Shown here: one piece after another, positions 14,216 to 22,234 of the stretch | Layout of the letters: each line of letters begins with the position of its first letter | How positions within the stretch are numbered: the stretch's first letter is position 1 | Origin: Pseudomonadota bacterium | GTDB lineage: Bacteria; Chloroflexota; UBA5177 | Assembly: GCA_021324655.1 (NCBI GenBank) | Contig: JAJPIP010000110.1 | Location: 1-38,887 of the forward strand | Direction: 5' to 3' | Length of the DNA: 38,887 bases | Notes under the pieces: model-generated | Databases searched by the model: none | Told to the model about the DNA's origin: nothing | The model's input: only the letters and a program-made list of their open reading frames with translations | Position numbers and translations under genes: made by a program

Positions 14216-15619
14216 ATGACGACTCGTTCCCGCGTCTGGACCTTCGCCATCGTCTCCCTCGCCCTCTTCATGGCCATGCTCGACAACCTGGTGGTCATTA
14301 CCGCCTTGCCCGCCATCAAGCGAGCGCTCGGGGCGTCCGTCTCTGACCTCGAATGGACCGTCAACGCATACACTCTCGCCTTTGCCGTGCTCATGATGAC
14401 CGGCTCGGCCCTCGGCGACCGCTTCGGGCGCAAGCGCGTGTTCCTCGCCGGGGTCGCCGTCTTCTCTCTGGGCTCGGCCCTGGCCGCCCTCAGCGATTCC
14501 TCAACGCAGCTTCTCATCAGTCGTGCCTTTCAGGGCCTGGGCGCCGCCTTCGTGACCCCGCTGACACTGACCATCCTGGCCCGCGCCTTTCCCCCGCACC
14601 AGCGGGCGGCCGCCATCGGCCTCTGGTCCGGTATTTCCGGTCTCGGCCTGGCCATTGGCCCATTGGTCGGCGGCGCCATCGTCAACGGCGTCGCCTGGAA
14701 TGCCATCTTCTGGATCAACGTGCCGATCGGCGCCCTGGTCGTTCTGCTGGGCGTGCTGCGCCTGGAAGAATCGCACGGCGATCGGCAGCCGCTGGACTTT
14801 CCGGGCCTTCTTCTCGCCGGTACCGGCCTCTTCGGCATCACCTTCGGACTGATTCGCGGCAACGCCCTCGGCTGGACGAGCGCGGCCATTCTCGCCTCCT
14901 TTGTGGCCGGTGCCCTCTTGCTGGCGGCTTTCATGTGGCGCGAGCGTCGGGCGGCGTCGCCCATGCTCAATCTGCATCTCTTCGCGGCGCGCGGCTTCTC
15001 CGTCTCCAACGGCGTGGGCTTCCTGATGAGCGCCGGAATGTTCGGCTCCATCTTCCTGCTGACTCTCTACATTCAGCAGATCCAGGGCGCTTCCCCGCTC
15101 ACCGCCGGCATCCGCACCATGCCGTGGACCGGCACCATCATGCTGGTGGCCCCGGTGGCCGGGATCATTGCCGGGCGGATCGGCTCGCGTCCCGTGGTGC
15201 TGCTCGGCATGACGCTGCAAGCGGCGGCCCTGCTCTGGATCGGCGCCGTGGCGCAGATCAGCACGCCCTACAGCACGCTGCTGCCTGCCTTCATCCTGGG
15301 TGGCGTCGGCATGGGCCTGACCTTCGCCCCGCTCTCCGCCGCCGTCATCAACGCCATCGCCCCGAACCTGGAGGGTCAGGCCTCCGGCGCCTACAACTCG
15401 ATCCGTGAGTTGGGCGGCGTGTTCGGCATCGCCATTCTCGGCGCCGTCTTCCAGCACATCGTCACCGTCCCCACCGCTGCCTCCTTCATGGCCGGCTTCC
15501 GGGTCGCCGTCTTCGCCGGTGCCGGGATCGTGACCGCCGGTGTGCTGCTCAGCGTGCTCCTGCCCGCTGCGTCGGCAGCACGCTCACAAGCGGCGGTCCC
15601 CGCCGAGGCGGTCGCCTGA
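14216..15619 (+). CDS. MFS drug exporter, DHA2 family (second copy type)
   Basis: A 467-residue membrane protein with about 14 hydrophobic segments. TM1 has MLDNLVVITALPAI, a DHA2-like motif D1, and the following loop has GSALGDRFGRKRVF (MFS motif A). GLGLAIGPLVGGAIV matches the antiporter motif C area. It differs clearly from the exporter at 11302, so it is not a recent duplicate. The ATG at 14216 has AAGGA about 8 nt upstream; the open frame runs further upstream but is not coding in character. Two inverted-copy operator sites precede it, but no regulator gene is adjacent. Confidence 0.9.
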   Translation: MTTRSRVWTFAIVSLALFMAMLDNLVVITALPAIKRALGASVSDLEWTVNAYTLAFAVLMMTGSALGDRFGRKRVFLAGVAVFSLGSALAALSDSSTQLLISRAFQGLGAAFVTPLTLTILARAFPPHQRAAAIGLWSGISGLGLAIGPLVGGAIVNGVAWNAIFWINVPIGALVVLLGVLRLEESHGDRQPLDFPGLLLAGTGLFGITFGLIRGNALGWTSAAILASFVAGALLLAAFMWRERRAASPMLNLHLFAARGFSVSNGVGFLMSAGMFGSIFLLTLYIQQIQGASPLTAGIRTMPWTGTIMLVAPVAGIIAGRIGSRPVVLLGMTLQAAALLWIGAVAQISTPYSTLLPAFILGGVGMGLTFAPLSAAVINAIAPNLEGQASGAYNSIRELGGVFGIAILGAVFQHIVTVPTAASFMAGFRVAVFAGAGIVTAGVLLSVLLPAASAARSQAAVPAEAVA

Positions 15620-15668
15620 GCGAACCGGAACTGGCGTCTCTCTTGTGAGCCGCGGGCTGACAAGCGTG

Positions 15669-15721
15669 GTAGCAGAGGCCTTCAGGCCGCCGCACCCGGC
15701 CGGCCTGAAGGCCTCTGCTAC
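15669..15721. repeat. GTAG-headed perfect hairpin, 21-bp stem
   Basis: GTAGCAGAGGCCTTCAGGCC (15669-15688) plus one more G pairs perfectly with 15701-15721, leaving an 11-nt loop. Both ends read GTAG 5' to 3' on their own strand. There is no T-run. It may end transcription of the exporter, or be a REP-like interspersed element. The GTAG head is also seen at 29698 and 31216. Confidence 0.7.
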
Positions 15722-15786
15722 GGGTGCGAACCACGGGTGTGAACCATGTGCTGCTCACGCGAAGGCGGGCTAACGAGCACAGGCGC

Positions 15787-16326
15787 TTATGGCCGCGAGT
15801 CCAGCGCTGTCTCGAGAAAGACACGCTCGTTGGGCGAGAGTGGCAGTCCCAGCACCGTATCCACCGGCATGAAGCCGGACCATCTCACAGAGCCATCGTC
15901 GACGATGCGGTCGGGACGATGGCCGGTGGGACGCGCGGTGAAGACGAGCTGGAGGAAGTCGGGATACGGATAGCGGTAGCCGTCAGGCCGGGGGGCGAGA
16001 TGGTGAAAGTGCATGAAGCCCAGCTGGGTGCCGTGCGCGAGGAGACACCCGGTTTCCTCCGCCACCTCGCGCGCCAGGGTGTCGTCCACCGATTCTCCCT
16101 GCTCCCTGCGGCCGCCGGGCAGGATCAAGTGCCGCCCCCCGTCGTCATGCAGGACCAGCACGGCATCCTCGCGGAGGACGAGGGCGCGGACCGAGGTCAC
16201 GTACTCCAACGGAGGGGTTTCGCAGGTGATGTATGAGGCGACCTGCAGAGGCATATCACCCCAGTCGACCGCCTTCTCAACGACGGCCGTGTGCCGCGTC
16301 AGGAATCTCGCGAGGCTGGCGTCCAT
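15787..16326 (-). CDS. NUDIX hydrolase
   Basis: A 179-residue NUDIX protein. Its Nudix box spans about residues 69-91 and fits G-x5-E-x7-R-E-x2-E-E-x-G exactly: G-RREQG-E, then SVDDTLA, then REVAEETG. These enzymes hydrolyse nucleoside diphosphates linked to another group, using Mg2+ bound by the REVAEE glutamates. The N-terminal ~40 residues and the C-terminal ~60 are extra and may set substrate choice. The ATG at 16326 lies 11 bp after the phosphotransferase stop. It is the last gene of the seven-gene minus-strand cluster. The substrate is unknown. Confidence 0.9.
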   Translation of the reverse strand: MDASLARFLTRHTAVVEKAVDWGDMPLQVASYITCETPPLEYVTSVRALVLREDAVLVLHDDGGRHLILPGGRREQGESVDDTLAREVAEETGCLLAHGTQLGFMHFHHLAPRPDGYRYPYPDFLQLVFTARPTGHRPDRIVDDGSVRWSGFMPVDTVLGLPLSPNERVFLETALDSRP

Positions 16327-16337
16327 CCCTTTCGAAC

Positions 16338-17303
16338 TCAAAGAGTGATGAGGTCGAGATAGTGCCGAACCCAGCGAGCGTCGGCGGGATCCTCCGCCCA
16401 TAGGTCCAGCGTCCACCAGATGTACCGCAGTCCGATGTAGTGCGCCGCCATCCGGAACTTCGCGGCAAAATCCTGGGGATCGATGCGGTCTCCCAGACGT
16501 TCTCGGGCATGAAGATACGCCGTGGCGGCGGTAAGGGTATGGAGATGGTGAGGAAGGTCGAGGTAGAAGGGTCCATAGCACGCCGCCTGCCAGTCGACGA
16601 AGTAGGGACTGCCGCCGGAAATCAGGACATTGCCGGGATTGAGGTCGCCGTGCAGGAGCGTAAGATCCCGTCCGTCGGCCGCCAGGTCCTCGACCGCGTC
16701 CGGGATCTGCCTGGTAGCCGCTTCCACGGCATCGATCGCGTCGCCGAACTCCCCGCGGAAGGCGACATTGTCGACGGCCCGCTGCCAGGCCGGCTCCCAG
16801 AGACGCGCCAGGTGCTCGCGCACGTACCGGCTGTCGACACGGGGCAGCGAGAACTCCTTGGGGTCAATGCTCGCGTTGTCGTGGTGAATCCCGGCGAGAG
16901 CAGACGCCTCGCGCCGGATCAACTCCGGAGAAATCGGATCGAGACTGGTGGGTCTCCGCACATCGCCCAGATCCTCCAGGCACAGCGGAGCCACCGCCTC
17001 AGTCAGAGTCAGGGAGTGGTTGAACGGGATGCCCGGTTGTCCCTGCTCTTGGAGCAGGGCCAGGATGCGCCGCTCGATGAGGCTCGCCTCTTTGGTCACC
17101 AGGGATACTGTGCGCCGAACGCCCTGGCTGTCGAACGTCACGCTGTGCCGAGCCACGGTTGCCCCGGACAGTCCTGGCTCAATGGGCTCGCTGCTGATCG
17201 CCACGACTTGCGCGTCACCTATGACGTGGCGCCGCAGTGTCTCGTCGATGAGTCGAGGAAGCGTGGTGCCCATCAATTCGGAGGTCACGTTAGACAATCC
17301 CAT
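16338..17303 (-). CDS. Aminoglycoside phosphotransferase (APH)-family kinase
   Basis: A 321-residue APH/choline-kinase fold protein. The catalytic loop is LLHGDLNPGNVLI near residue 220 (H-G-D-x-x-x-x-N) and the metal-binding segment is YFVDWQAACYGPFYLDL near 238. Family members phosphorylate small molecules with a hydroxyl group; only some confer aminoglycoside resistance. The N-terminal lobe has TVSLVTKEAS, the likely ATP-Lys region. I used the ATG at 17303, which overlaps the DUF402 end by 19 bp; an ATG at 17273 would give an 11-bp gap and is equally possible. No strong Shine-Dalgarno favours either. The natural substrate is unknown. Confidence 0.85.
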   Translation of the reverse strand: MGLSNVTSELMGTTLPRLIDETLRRHVIGDAQVVAISSEPIEPGLSGATVARHSVTFDSQGVRRTVSLVTKEASLIERRILALLQEQGQPGIPFNHSLTLTEAVAPLCLEDLGDVRRPTSLDPISPELIRREASALAGIHHDNASIDPKEFSLPRVDSRYVREHLARLWEPAWQRAVDNVAFRGEFGDAIDAVEAATRQIPDAVEDLAADGRDLTLLHGDLNPGNVLISGGSPYFVDWQAACYGPFYLDLPHHLHTLTAATAYLHARERLGDRIDPQDFAAKFRMAAHYIGLRYIWWTLDLWAEDPADARWVRHYLDLITL

Positions 17304-17936
17304 CCAGACGGCAGGTGGGGTAGTCCCCAGTCTGGGTTTGGCCGCCAGCTATGCCACGGATGATTGAACGGGGCAAGATTGGCGTCGAGCTGCCGGATCA
17401 CGTCGGCGGCCTCCCGCCGGACCCGGCACGCTTCATCGTTATCGATGATCCCCTGGGAGACCAGCGCCTCGAACTCGTCCTCGTCCTTCCAGCGCCACCG
17501 TCGGTCCGGCGCCACCACGATGTCCAGCATGAGATCCATGGTCTGGATGCCGGTGGGTATCCGAATCATGGGTCGCTGGAAGTTGACATACCATCCCCAC
17601 CACTCTCCGTTCTCGCGCCAGGACACCCATGTGGCGTGCCAATCTTCCGTCCGAACCAGCACGAGTGTGGAGATGTCCCAGACGAAGTCGCGCCGCACCC
17701 AATCGCCCAGTGAGAGCGAGAGTGCGAATCGCTCGGCACGGGTCGGGGCCCGCGGTCGTGTCGGCGGGGTGGACGCAGTCTTCCAGAGCGTGCCATGGGG
17801 GACACCACAGGACCAGCTCATCGCCTCGATCCTCGATGACCCTCATCGGGCGGGCCGACCAGAGCTTGCCGCGCCACACCTCCTGCCGGACGACGATGCG
17901 CCCCACCGGCCATGGAGTTTGCTCATCCGCTCTCAT
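17285..17936 (-). pseudogene. DUF402 protein, reading frame broken by a frameshift
   Basis: Two frames together make one DUF402 protein of about 216 residues. The first 47 codons run from the ATG at 17936 (GRIVVRQEVWRGKLW, then GDELVLWCPP). The rest continues in another frame as GTLWKTAS and then the family core, including MDLMLDIVVAPDRRW and WKDEDEFEALVSQG. DUF402 proteins are metal-dependent phosphatases or nucleotide-processing hydrolases, and the acidic D-I-V / D-E-D-E-F residues are the expected ligands. The shift falls at a run of five G at 17797-17801 on the plus strand. Both halves keep strong family features, so the break is recent or is an assembly error. Downstream genes remain intact. 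Confidence 0.75.
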
Positions 17937-17976
17937 AGCGTCTCGTCCGGTCGTGGCGTTCCCTCCTTGACACCAG

Positions 17977-18639
17977 TCACTTTTGCCAGATCCCCTCCCA
18001 CTGTGACCACTGCCCGGGAGCAGGGGGCTGCCGGCGAGTGGACCGCAGCCGTAGTGGGAGGACCGGCCGGAGGCCGGCGAGCAATGACTCGAGTTCAGCC
18101 CGCGCGAAGAAGTGGATATCCAGGCCGCTCTTCGCGCCTTCCCGGTAGCGCACCGAGAACCCGTCATCGGCCCCTCGCTCCGTGATGGTATGTGCCGGCC
18201 AGACATCGGTCTGGGCAGCGTTGACCCGGATGGCGAAGAGGCCGTCCGGTGCGACACGGTCCACGGCCGAGCGAATGTGCGCGTGTGCCGTCGCGCGATC
18301 GCCGTGCTGAAACACCTGAATACCGAGCACGAGGTCATAGCAGGCATCCCGAGGAAGGGCACCCAGGTCACCACAGATGAGCGAGTCGCGCCGCTCGGGG
18401 ACGCGTTCCGCAAGTTGCGCGAGGGCAATCGGAGAGATGTCGAGGCCCACGACATTGAGGCCCGCACGGACCAGCGGCACATAATTGCGGCCGTTGCCAC
18501 AGCCGATGTAGAGGCCGCTGGTGATGCCGGCCTGACGCGCGGCGGCCAGGATATCGTCGAGAAACGGCTCCGGCGGCTCGGCATCGTAACGCCCGGCCTC
18601 GTACTCTCGGTCCCAGGCGCGGGCGCTTTCACTCCCCAT
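17977..18639 (-). CDS. Class I SAM-dependent methyltransferase
   Basis: A 220-residue methyltransferase. Motif I is GLYIGCGNGRNYVPL near residue 43, the acidic end of strand 2 is VVGLDISPIAL near 63, and motif IV is CYDLVLGIQVFQH near 100. The early segment WDREYEAGRYDAEPPEPF is typical of thiopurine- or tellurite-type small-molecule methyltransferases. I chose the ATG at 18639 (MGSESARAW), which overlaps the upstream cupin gene by 11 bp; the frame is open further up but within that gene. The substrate is unknown. Confidence 0.85.
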   Translation of the reverse strand: MGSESARAWDREYEAGRYDAEPPEPFLDDILAAARQAGITSGLYIGCGNGRNYVPLVRAGLNVVGLDISPIALAQLAERVPERRDSLICGDLGALPRDACYDLVLGIQVFQHGDRATAHAHIRSAVDRVAPDGLFAIRVNAAQTDVWPAHTITERGADDGFSVRYREGAKSGLDIHFFARAELESLLAGLRPVLPLRLRSTRRQPPAPGQWSQWEGIWQK

Positions 18640-18946
18640 GCGGCTCGGCGATCTCTGCGATTGGACCGAATTCTTCCGGGACGCCGGCCAGCACCTCACT
18701 CTCGACCACGATCGCCGTCATGCCGCTCTCCGTGCCTGCCGCGTGTTCCTCGCCTGGTTGCCAGAGAGCAGCCTCGCCGGCGGCGATTGGCGCGATCATC
18801 CCATCTCCTCCCTGCACCCATCCCTCCCCGTTGACCACGATGAAGAGCTGAGGTGAGGTGGCCGGATGACGTCCGACCCCACCGCCCGGCGGGATGTGCA
18901 TGCAGCCGACGTGGATACCCCGGGTATGGGCCAGCCGTGCCATCAC
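18629..18946 (-). CDS. Small cupin-domain protein
   Basis: A single cupin barrel. GCMHIPPGGGVGRHPATSPQLFIVVNGEGWVQ matches cupin motif 1 in spirit (split here by residues: PGGGVGRH, then QLFIVVNGEG), and GEAALWQPGEEHAA matches motif 2 with its His. This would hold a metal or a small ligand. The first usual start is the GTG at 18946, giving 105 residues. However, the same frame is open further upstream and encodes 21 more family-like residues (RTFSFNAGHGRQIDAFGSN). AGGGGG lies 6 nt before an ATC codon at 19009, so the real start may be a non-standard one. It overlaps the methyltransferase gene. Confidence 0.75.
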   Translation of the reverse strand: MMARLAHTRGIHVGCMHIPPGGGVGRHPATSPQLFIVVNGEGWVQGGDGMIAPIAAGEAALWQPGEEHAAGTESGMTAIVVESEVLAGVPEEFGPIAEIAEPHGE

Positions 18947-19033
18947 GAAATTGCTGCCGAAGGCATCGATCTGCCGGCCGTGACCGGCGTTGAAACTGAA
19001 GGTTCTGATAGGCGTCCCCCTGGTCGATCCGTG

Positions 19034-19675
19034 CTACCGGCTCACGCCGGCCGGCATTTGCTCTCTGCCGAGGATGGACGCCGCCCAGGAGGCAACTTTC
19101 TCGGCGGACTGCTCGACGGTGTCGTGCGTGGTGTCGAGCAGAGTGATCCGATCCGGCTGTCGGTCCGCCAGTCGCCGGAGGGCATGAGTCACGTCGATCA
19201 TGGCGGCGATGAAGCCATCGCCGCCGGAGCGGCGCCAGTCGGGACGCGCGAGGAGGCGCTCACGCAAGACATCATCCTCGCAGACCAGAGCCAGGGTGTC
19301 GATCCGGGCCAGGTAGCGGCTTTCCGGCAGAGATGCGTACCCCTCCGGGTCGGCGGCGCCGAAGAGCATGACGGGCCGGCCGTTCTGTCCTATATGGAAT
19401 GCCGTCTGGAGCCAGAGTCGCTTGAAGCGCCGCCAGCCGTCGTCGGGCGTGTCCATCTCCGGCATCCAGATGATGTCATGGTCAAGCACGACCACCTGGT
19501 GGAGAGTGCCCGCTAGATGCTGGCAGAGCGTCGACTTGCCGGTGCCGCTCGCTCCGCAGACAAGCAGGAGAGGGAGCCGCGTGATGGCTCGCCGGTGGCC
19601 ACAGTTGCAGACGACCTCCGCTTCCACGACCAGCCGGTCCTCCGACCATTCACCGCAGCCCGGACAGATAAACAC
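19034..19675 (-). CDS. Zinc-ribbon P-loop kinase-like protein
   Basis: A 213-residue protein fusing two parts. Residues 1-28 have CPGCG and CNCGH, a four-cysteine zinc-ribbon. Residues 36-46 hold the Walker A motif CGASGTGKSTL, followed by VVVLDHDIIW, which resembles the Asp-containing strand of small-molecule kinases. A later RERLLARPDWRRSG may be the lid. It looks like a nucleoside/gluconate-kinase-type enzyme with an added metal ribbon; the substrate is unknown. The GTG start at 19675 has GGGGAG 4 nt upstream. It lies 12 bp after the VOC gene stop, so the two are probably co-transcribed. Confidence 0.75.
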   Translation of the reverse strand: MFICPGCGEWSEDRLVVEAEVVCNCGHRRAITRLPLLLVCGASGTGKSTLCQHLAGTLHQVVVLDHDIIWMPEMDTPDDGWRRFKRLWLQTAFHIGQNGRPVMLFGAADPEGYASLPESRYLARIDTLALVCEDDVLRERLLARPDWRRSGGDGFIAAMIDVTHALRRLADRQPDRITLLDTTHDTVEQSAEKVASWAASILGREQMPAGVSR

Positions 19676-19687
19676 GACGCTCCCCTG

Positions 19688-20122
19688 CTACTGGACGCAG
19701 AACTCATTGCCTTCCGGATCGTGCATGACGACCCAATGCTCGTGGCCCCCTTCGTGATCCTCGACCATCGTCGCGCCGAGGTCCGTCAGACGCTGCACTT
19801 CCCGGGCGACGGTCACGCGATGTTCCTCGTCACTCTCTCCCTCCCGGACCCCCGTGTTGATGTCGAGATGGACCCGGTTCTTCAGAGTCTTCGGCTCGGG
19901 GACACGCTGGAAGTAGACGCGCGGCAGGGTGTGACCCGGATCGACGATGGCAGACGCTTCGCCCCAGTCTTCCTCAGGAACCCCACGTGCCTGCAGAAAG
20001 TCCTCCCACGTGGCATAGCCCGGCGGAGGTGGCTGCATCTTGTAACCCAGTGCGTCGGCCCAGAAGCGGGCCAGAGAGTCGGGATCGCGACAATCGAAGA
20101 CGATTTGGAATCGCGCCGGCAT
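19688..20122 (-). CDS. VOC family (glyoxalase-like) protein
   Basis: A 144-residue vicinal-oxygen-chelate protein. Two beta-alpha-beta-beta-beta units are visible: one from FQIVFDCRDPDSLARFWADALGY, split by residue 25, and a second from NRVHLDINTG to the end, closing with MHDPEGNEFCVQ. Metal ligands of the fold are expected at His/Glu positions such as H in VHLDI and E in GNEF. Members act as glyoxalases, dioxygenases or drug-binding proteins. The ATG at 20122 has a strong Shine-Dalgarno (GGAGG, 7 nt spacer). It is the first gene of the minus-strand cluster that runs down to 15787. Confidence 0.85.
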   Translation of the reverse strand: MPARFQIVFDCRDPDSLARFWADALGYKMQPPPPGYATWEDFLQARGVPEEDWGEASAIVDPGHTLPRVYFQRVPEPKTLKNRVHLDINTGVREGESDEEHRVTVAREVQRLTDLGATMVEDHEGGHEHWVVMHDPEGNEFCVQ

Positions 20123-20230
20123 GGATAAACCTCCACGTGGGGGATGCACTGAGCGATGAAGACGACGTTGCTCATTATTCATCCATCCCGTGGCACACTG
20201 GTAGCCTATGACCTTTCTCGAGTGTGAACT

Positions 20231-20755
20231 CTGACCAGATACATCGCCTTGCTGCGCGGCATCAATGTCGGCGGGAAGAAAATCCTGATGACCGACCTCC
20301 GCGACCTCTTCACCGGTCTCGGCTACGAGAATGTGGCGACGTACATCCAGAGCGGCAACGTGGTCTTTTCGGCCGCAACCCCGGAAGCGGAGACAAGAGC
20401 TCGTCTCGAGGGCGCCATCGCCGGCACGCTGGGACTTGACGTCGCGGTCCTGGTGCGCACCGTCGAGGAGATGCGAGCCATTGCCGGGAGCAATCCCTTC
20501 CTTGCCGCCGGCGACGATCCGGCGTCGCTGCACGTGACCTTCCTGGCCGAGAGCCCCCACGTGTCCTCGGTGGACGCTCCACCGGGTGGCCATGATGAGT
20601 TCCGGATTGCCGGCCGCGAAGTCTATCTTGCCTGCCCCGATGGCTACGGGAGGACCAAGCTGAATAACAGCTTCTGGGAGCGCCGCCTGAAGATGCCGGC
20701 CACGACGCGCAACTGGCGGACGGTCATGACGCTGCTGGAGATGGCGGACCAGTGA
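20231..20755 (+). CDS. DUF1697 family protein
   Basis: A 174-residue protein of the DUF1697 family, whose function is not established. It shows the family's N-terminal signature (RYIALLRGINVGGKK), then TYIQSGNVVFS near residue 40 and the C-terminal TKLNNSFWERRLKMPATTRNW, split here as NNSFWERRL and ATTRNW. The family usually starts M-x-R-Y-I-A-L-L-R-G-I-N. Here that methionine position is a CTG at 20231, with an in-frame stop two codons upstream. The next possible start, TTG at 20249, would cut into the conserved motif. I therefore take the CTG, without a good Shine-Dalgarno. Confidence 0.8.
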   Translation: MTRYIALLRGINVGGKKILMTDLRDLFTGLGYENVATYIQSGNVVFSAATPEAETRARLEGAIAGTLGLDVAVLVRTVEEMRAIAGSNPFLAAGDDPASLHVTFLAESPHVSSVDAPPGGHDEFRIAGREVYLACPDGYGRTKLNNSFWERRLKMPATTRNWRTVMTLLEMADQ

Positions 20756-20878
20756 GGACAGTAGGAGGTTCCGTTCACATCCCGGCATGTTGCCTCTCAC
20801 CCGGCGATTGCCGTGGGATCGCCCTCCATGAGATGGGGCGGCCGCGCCGACTGCTCGTGAGAACTGGAAGACCGGTCC

Positions 20879-21805
20879 CTATAAATCAAACGCCACCGGC
20901 CACGTCACCCGGCCGGCAGGACGCGCGTCACGCTCGATAAGGGCGAAGTACCTCTCGAGGACGGGAGAACCAAGGGATGTCGCCATCGCCGCGACCCAGC
21001 GCTGGACCGACACGTCGCCGAACGCAGACGCGGCACGGGCTGAGGGATGGATGGGAAGGGTGATATCCGGCGATCCGGCAGCATGCGCGACAGACGCCGC
21101 CACCAACCGTGCCGCCTTGGGGTCTGGGGCCAGAAAGACACGCGGACGGGCCGGCTCGTCTTTGTGGATGCGTGTATATCCGACGATCCGGCCGTCGCGC
21201 TCGTAGACGCGCGATGAGATCGCCGGGTTGGGGCTGACCCACTCCAGAAGATCAAGGCCCGGGTCGAGGGAGAAGTCCACGTTCGCTTCGTCATCCTCCC
21301 AGAGCCGGTGCAGGGTCGGGATATCGGCGCCCGTGATAGGGCGCGACGACAGGATCGGCGCAGGAAGCGCGTGGGCCGAGACCGTGACCCCAGACACTCC
21401 GTAGGCACCGGTGCGGTAGCCGAAGCGCGGGTAGTACGAGGGGTGGCCCAGCAGAAAACTCAGCGCAAAACCTTTGTCACGGGCAATGCGGTGCCCCTCT
21501 TCGACGAGACGGCTGCCGGCGCCCTGACGCTGACGGCCGGGCAGGACGCCAATCGGCGCGAGGTTCACGGCCGGCACGTTCTCCCCGAGCAGACGGAGCG
21601 TGTAGGGAAAGAAGAGGACGTGGCCGACGATCTCCCCCGCGAGTTCTGCGACCAGCGACAGGTCGGGGTCGAAGCCACGTCTCTGCCGCAGGAGGGCGAC
21701 GACCGCCGGCTCGGTCGTGCGGTTGTCGAAAGCCGCCGCGTGCACGGCGGCGATGGCGGCGTAGTCCTCCGGTACTTCTGGGCGGATGATCGGTGTCTCT
21801 GTCAC
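20879..21805 (-). CDS. GNAT acetyltransferase with C-terminal extension (YhbS-like)
   Basis: A 308-residue protein. Its first ~150 residues form a GNAT domain of the YhbS type, with motif A VNLAPIGVLPGRQRQGAGSR (R-Q-x-Q-G-A-G, the acetyl-CoA pyrophosphate loop) near residue 80 and HPSYYPRFGYRTG near 121, typical of this subgroup. Residues ~160-308 make a second, diverged unit containing SRVYERDGRIVGYTRI, which may be a degenerate second GNAT domain. It starts at a GTG at 21805, only 18 bp from the divergent ATG of the YjbR-like gene. The acetyl acceptor is unknown. Confidence 0.8.
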   Translation of the reverse strand: MTETPIIRPEVPEDYAAIAAVHAAAFDNRTTEPAVVALLRQRRGFDPDLSLVAELAGEIVGHVLFFPYTLRLLGENVPAVNLAPIGVLPGRQRQGAGSRLVEEGHRIARDKGFALSFLLGHPSYYPRFGYRTGAYGVSGVTVSAHALPAPILSSRPITGADIPTLHRLWEDDEANVDFSLDPGLDLLEWVSPNPAISSRVYERDGRIVGYTRIHKDEPARPRVFLAPDPKAARLVAASVAHAAGSPDITLPIHPSARAASAFGDVSVQRWVAAMATSLGSPVLERYFALIERDARPAGRVTWPVAFDL

Positions 21806-21823
21806 GCTCTATACTGGCGCACT

Positions 21824-22216
21824 ATGCCGCGGGAAGGGCCCCCATCAACTCCGCTGGACACTTTGCGCCGGATCTGTCTGTCCTTTCCCGAGGTCACGGA
21901 GCGTCTCAGCCACGGTGAGCCCACCTGGTTCGTGCGGGACAAGAAGGTCTTTGTGATGTACGCGGATCAGCACCACGACGATCGTGTCGGATTCTGGTGT
22001 GCGGCGCCGGCCGGGGTCCAGGGCTTTCTGGTGGCGGAGAGCCCCGAACAATTCTTCATCCCACCCTATGTCGGCCACCGTGGCTGGCTCGGTGTGTATC
22101 TGGATGTGCCGGTGGACTGGGATGAGGTCGCTGCCCTGGTGCGGGATGCCTATTGTCAGATCGCGCCGAGGCGCCTCGCTGCGTTGCTCGACCAATCCGA
22201 CAGACCGGAGGCGTAG
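21824..22216 (+). CDS. MmcQ/YjbR family protein
   Basis: A 130-residue protein of the MmcQ/YjbR family (CyaY-like or double-wing DNA-binding fold). Typical features are the start LDTLRRICLSFPEVTERLSH, split by residue 20, GEPTWFVRDKKVFVMYAD near 33, and HRGWLGVYLDVPVDWDEV near 85. The function of the family is unclear. The ATG at 21824 lies 18 bp from the divergent GNAT start, so the two promoters must overlap the opposing coding regions. The frame is open far upstream, but that part lies antisense to the GNAT gene and is not coding. Confidence 0.8.
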   Translation: MPREGPPSTPLDTLRRICLSFPEVTERLSHGEPTWFVRDKKVFVMYADQHHDDRVGFWCAAPAGVQGFLVAESPEQFFIPPYVGHRGWLGVYLDVPVDWDEVAALVRDAYCQIAPRRLAALLDQSDRPEA

Positions 22217-22234
22217 CGCTGGACGTGCCCAGCC

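Noticed and set aside
11302-17303. Antibiotic-resistance island made of two exporters and an APH-like kinase
   Set aside because: No integrase, insertion sequence or composition change marks an island, and these families have many non-resistance members.
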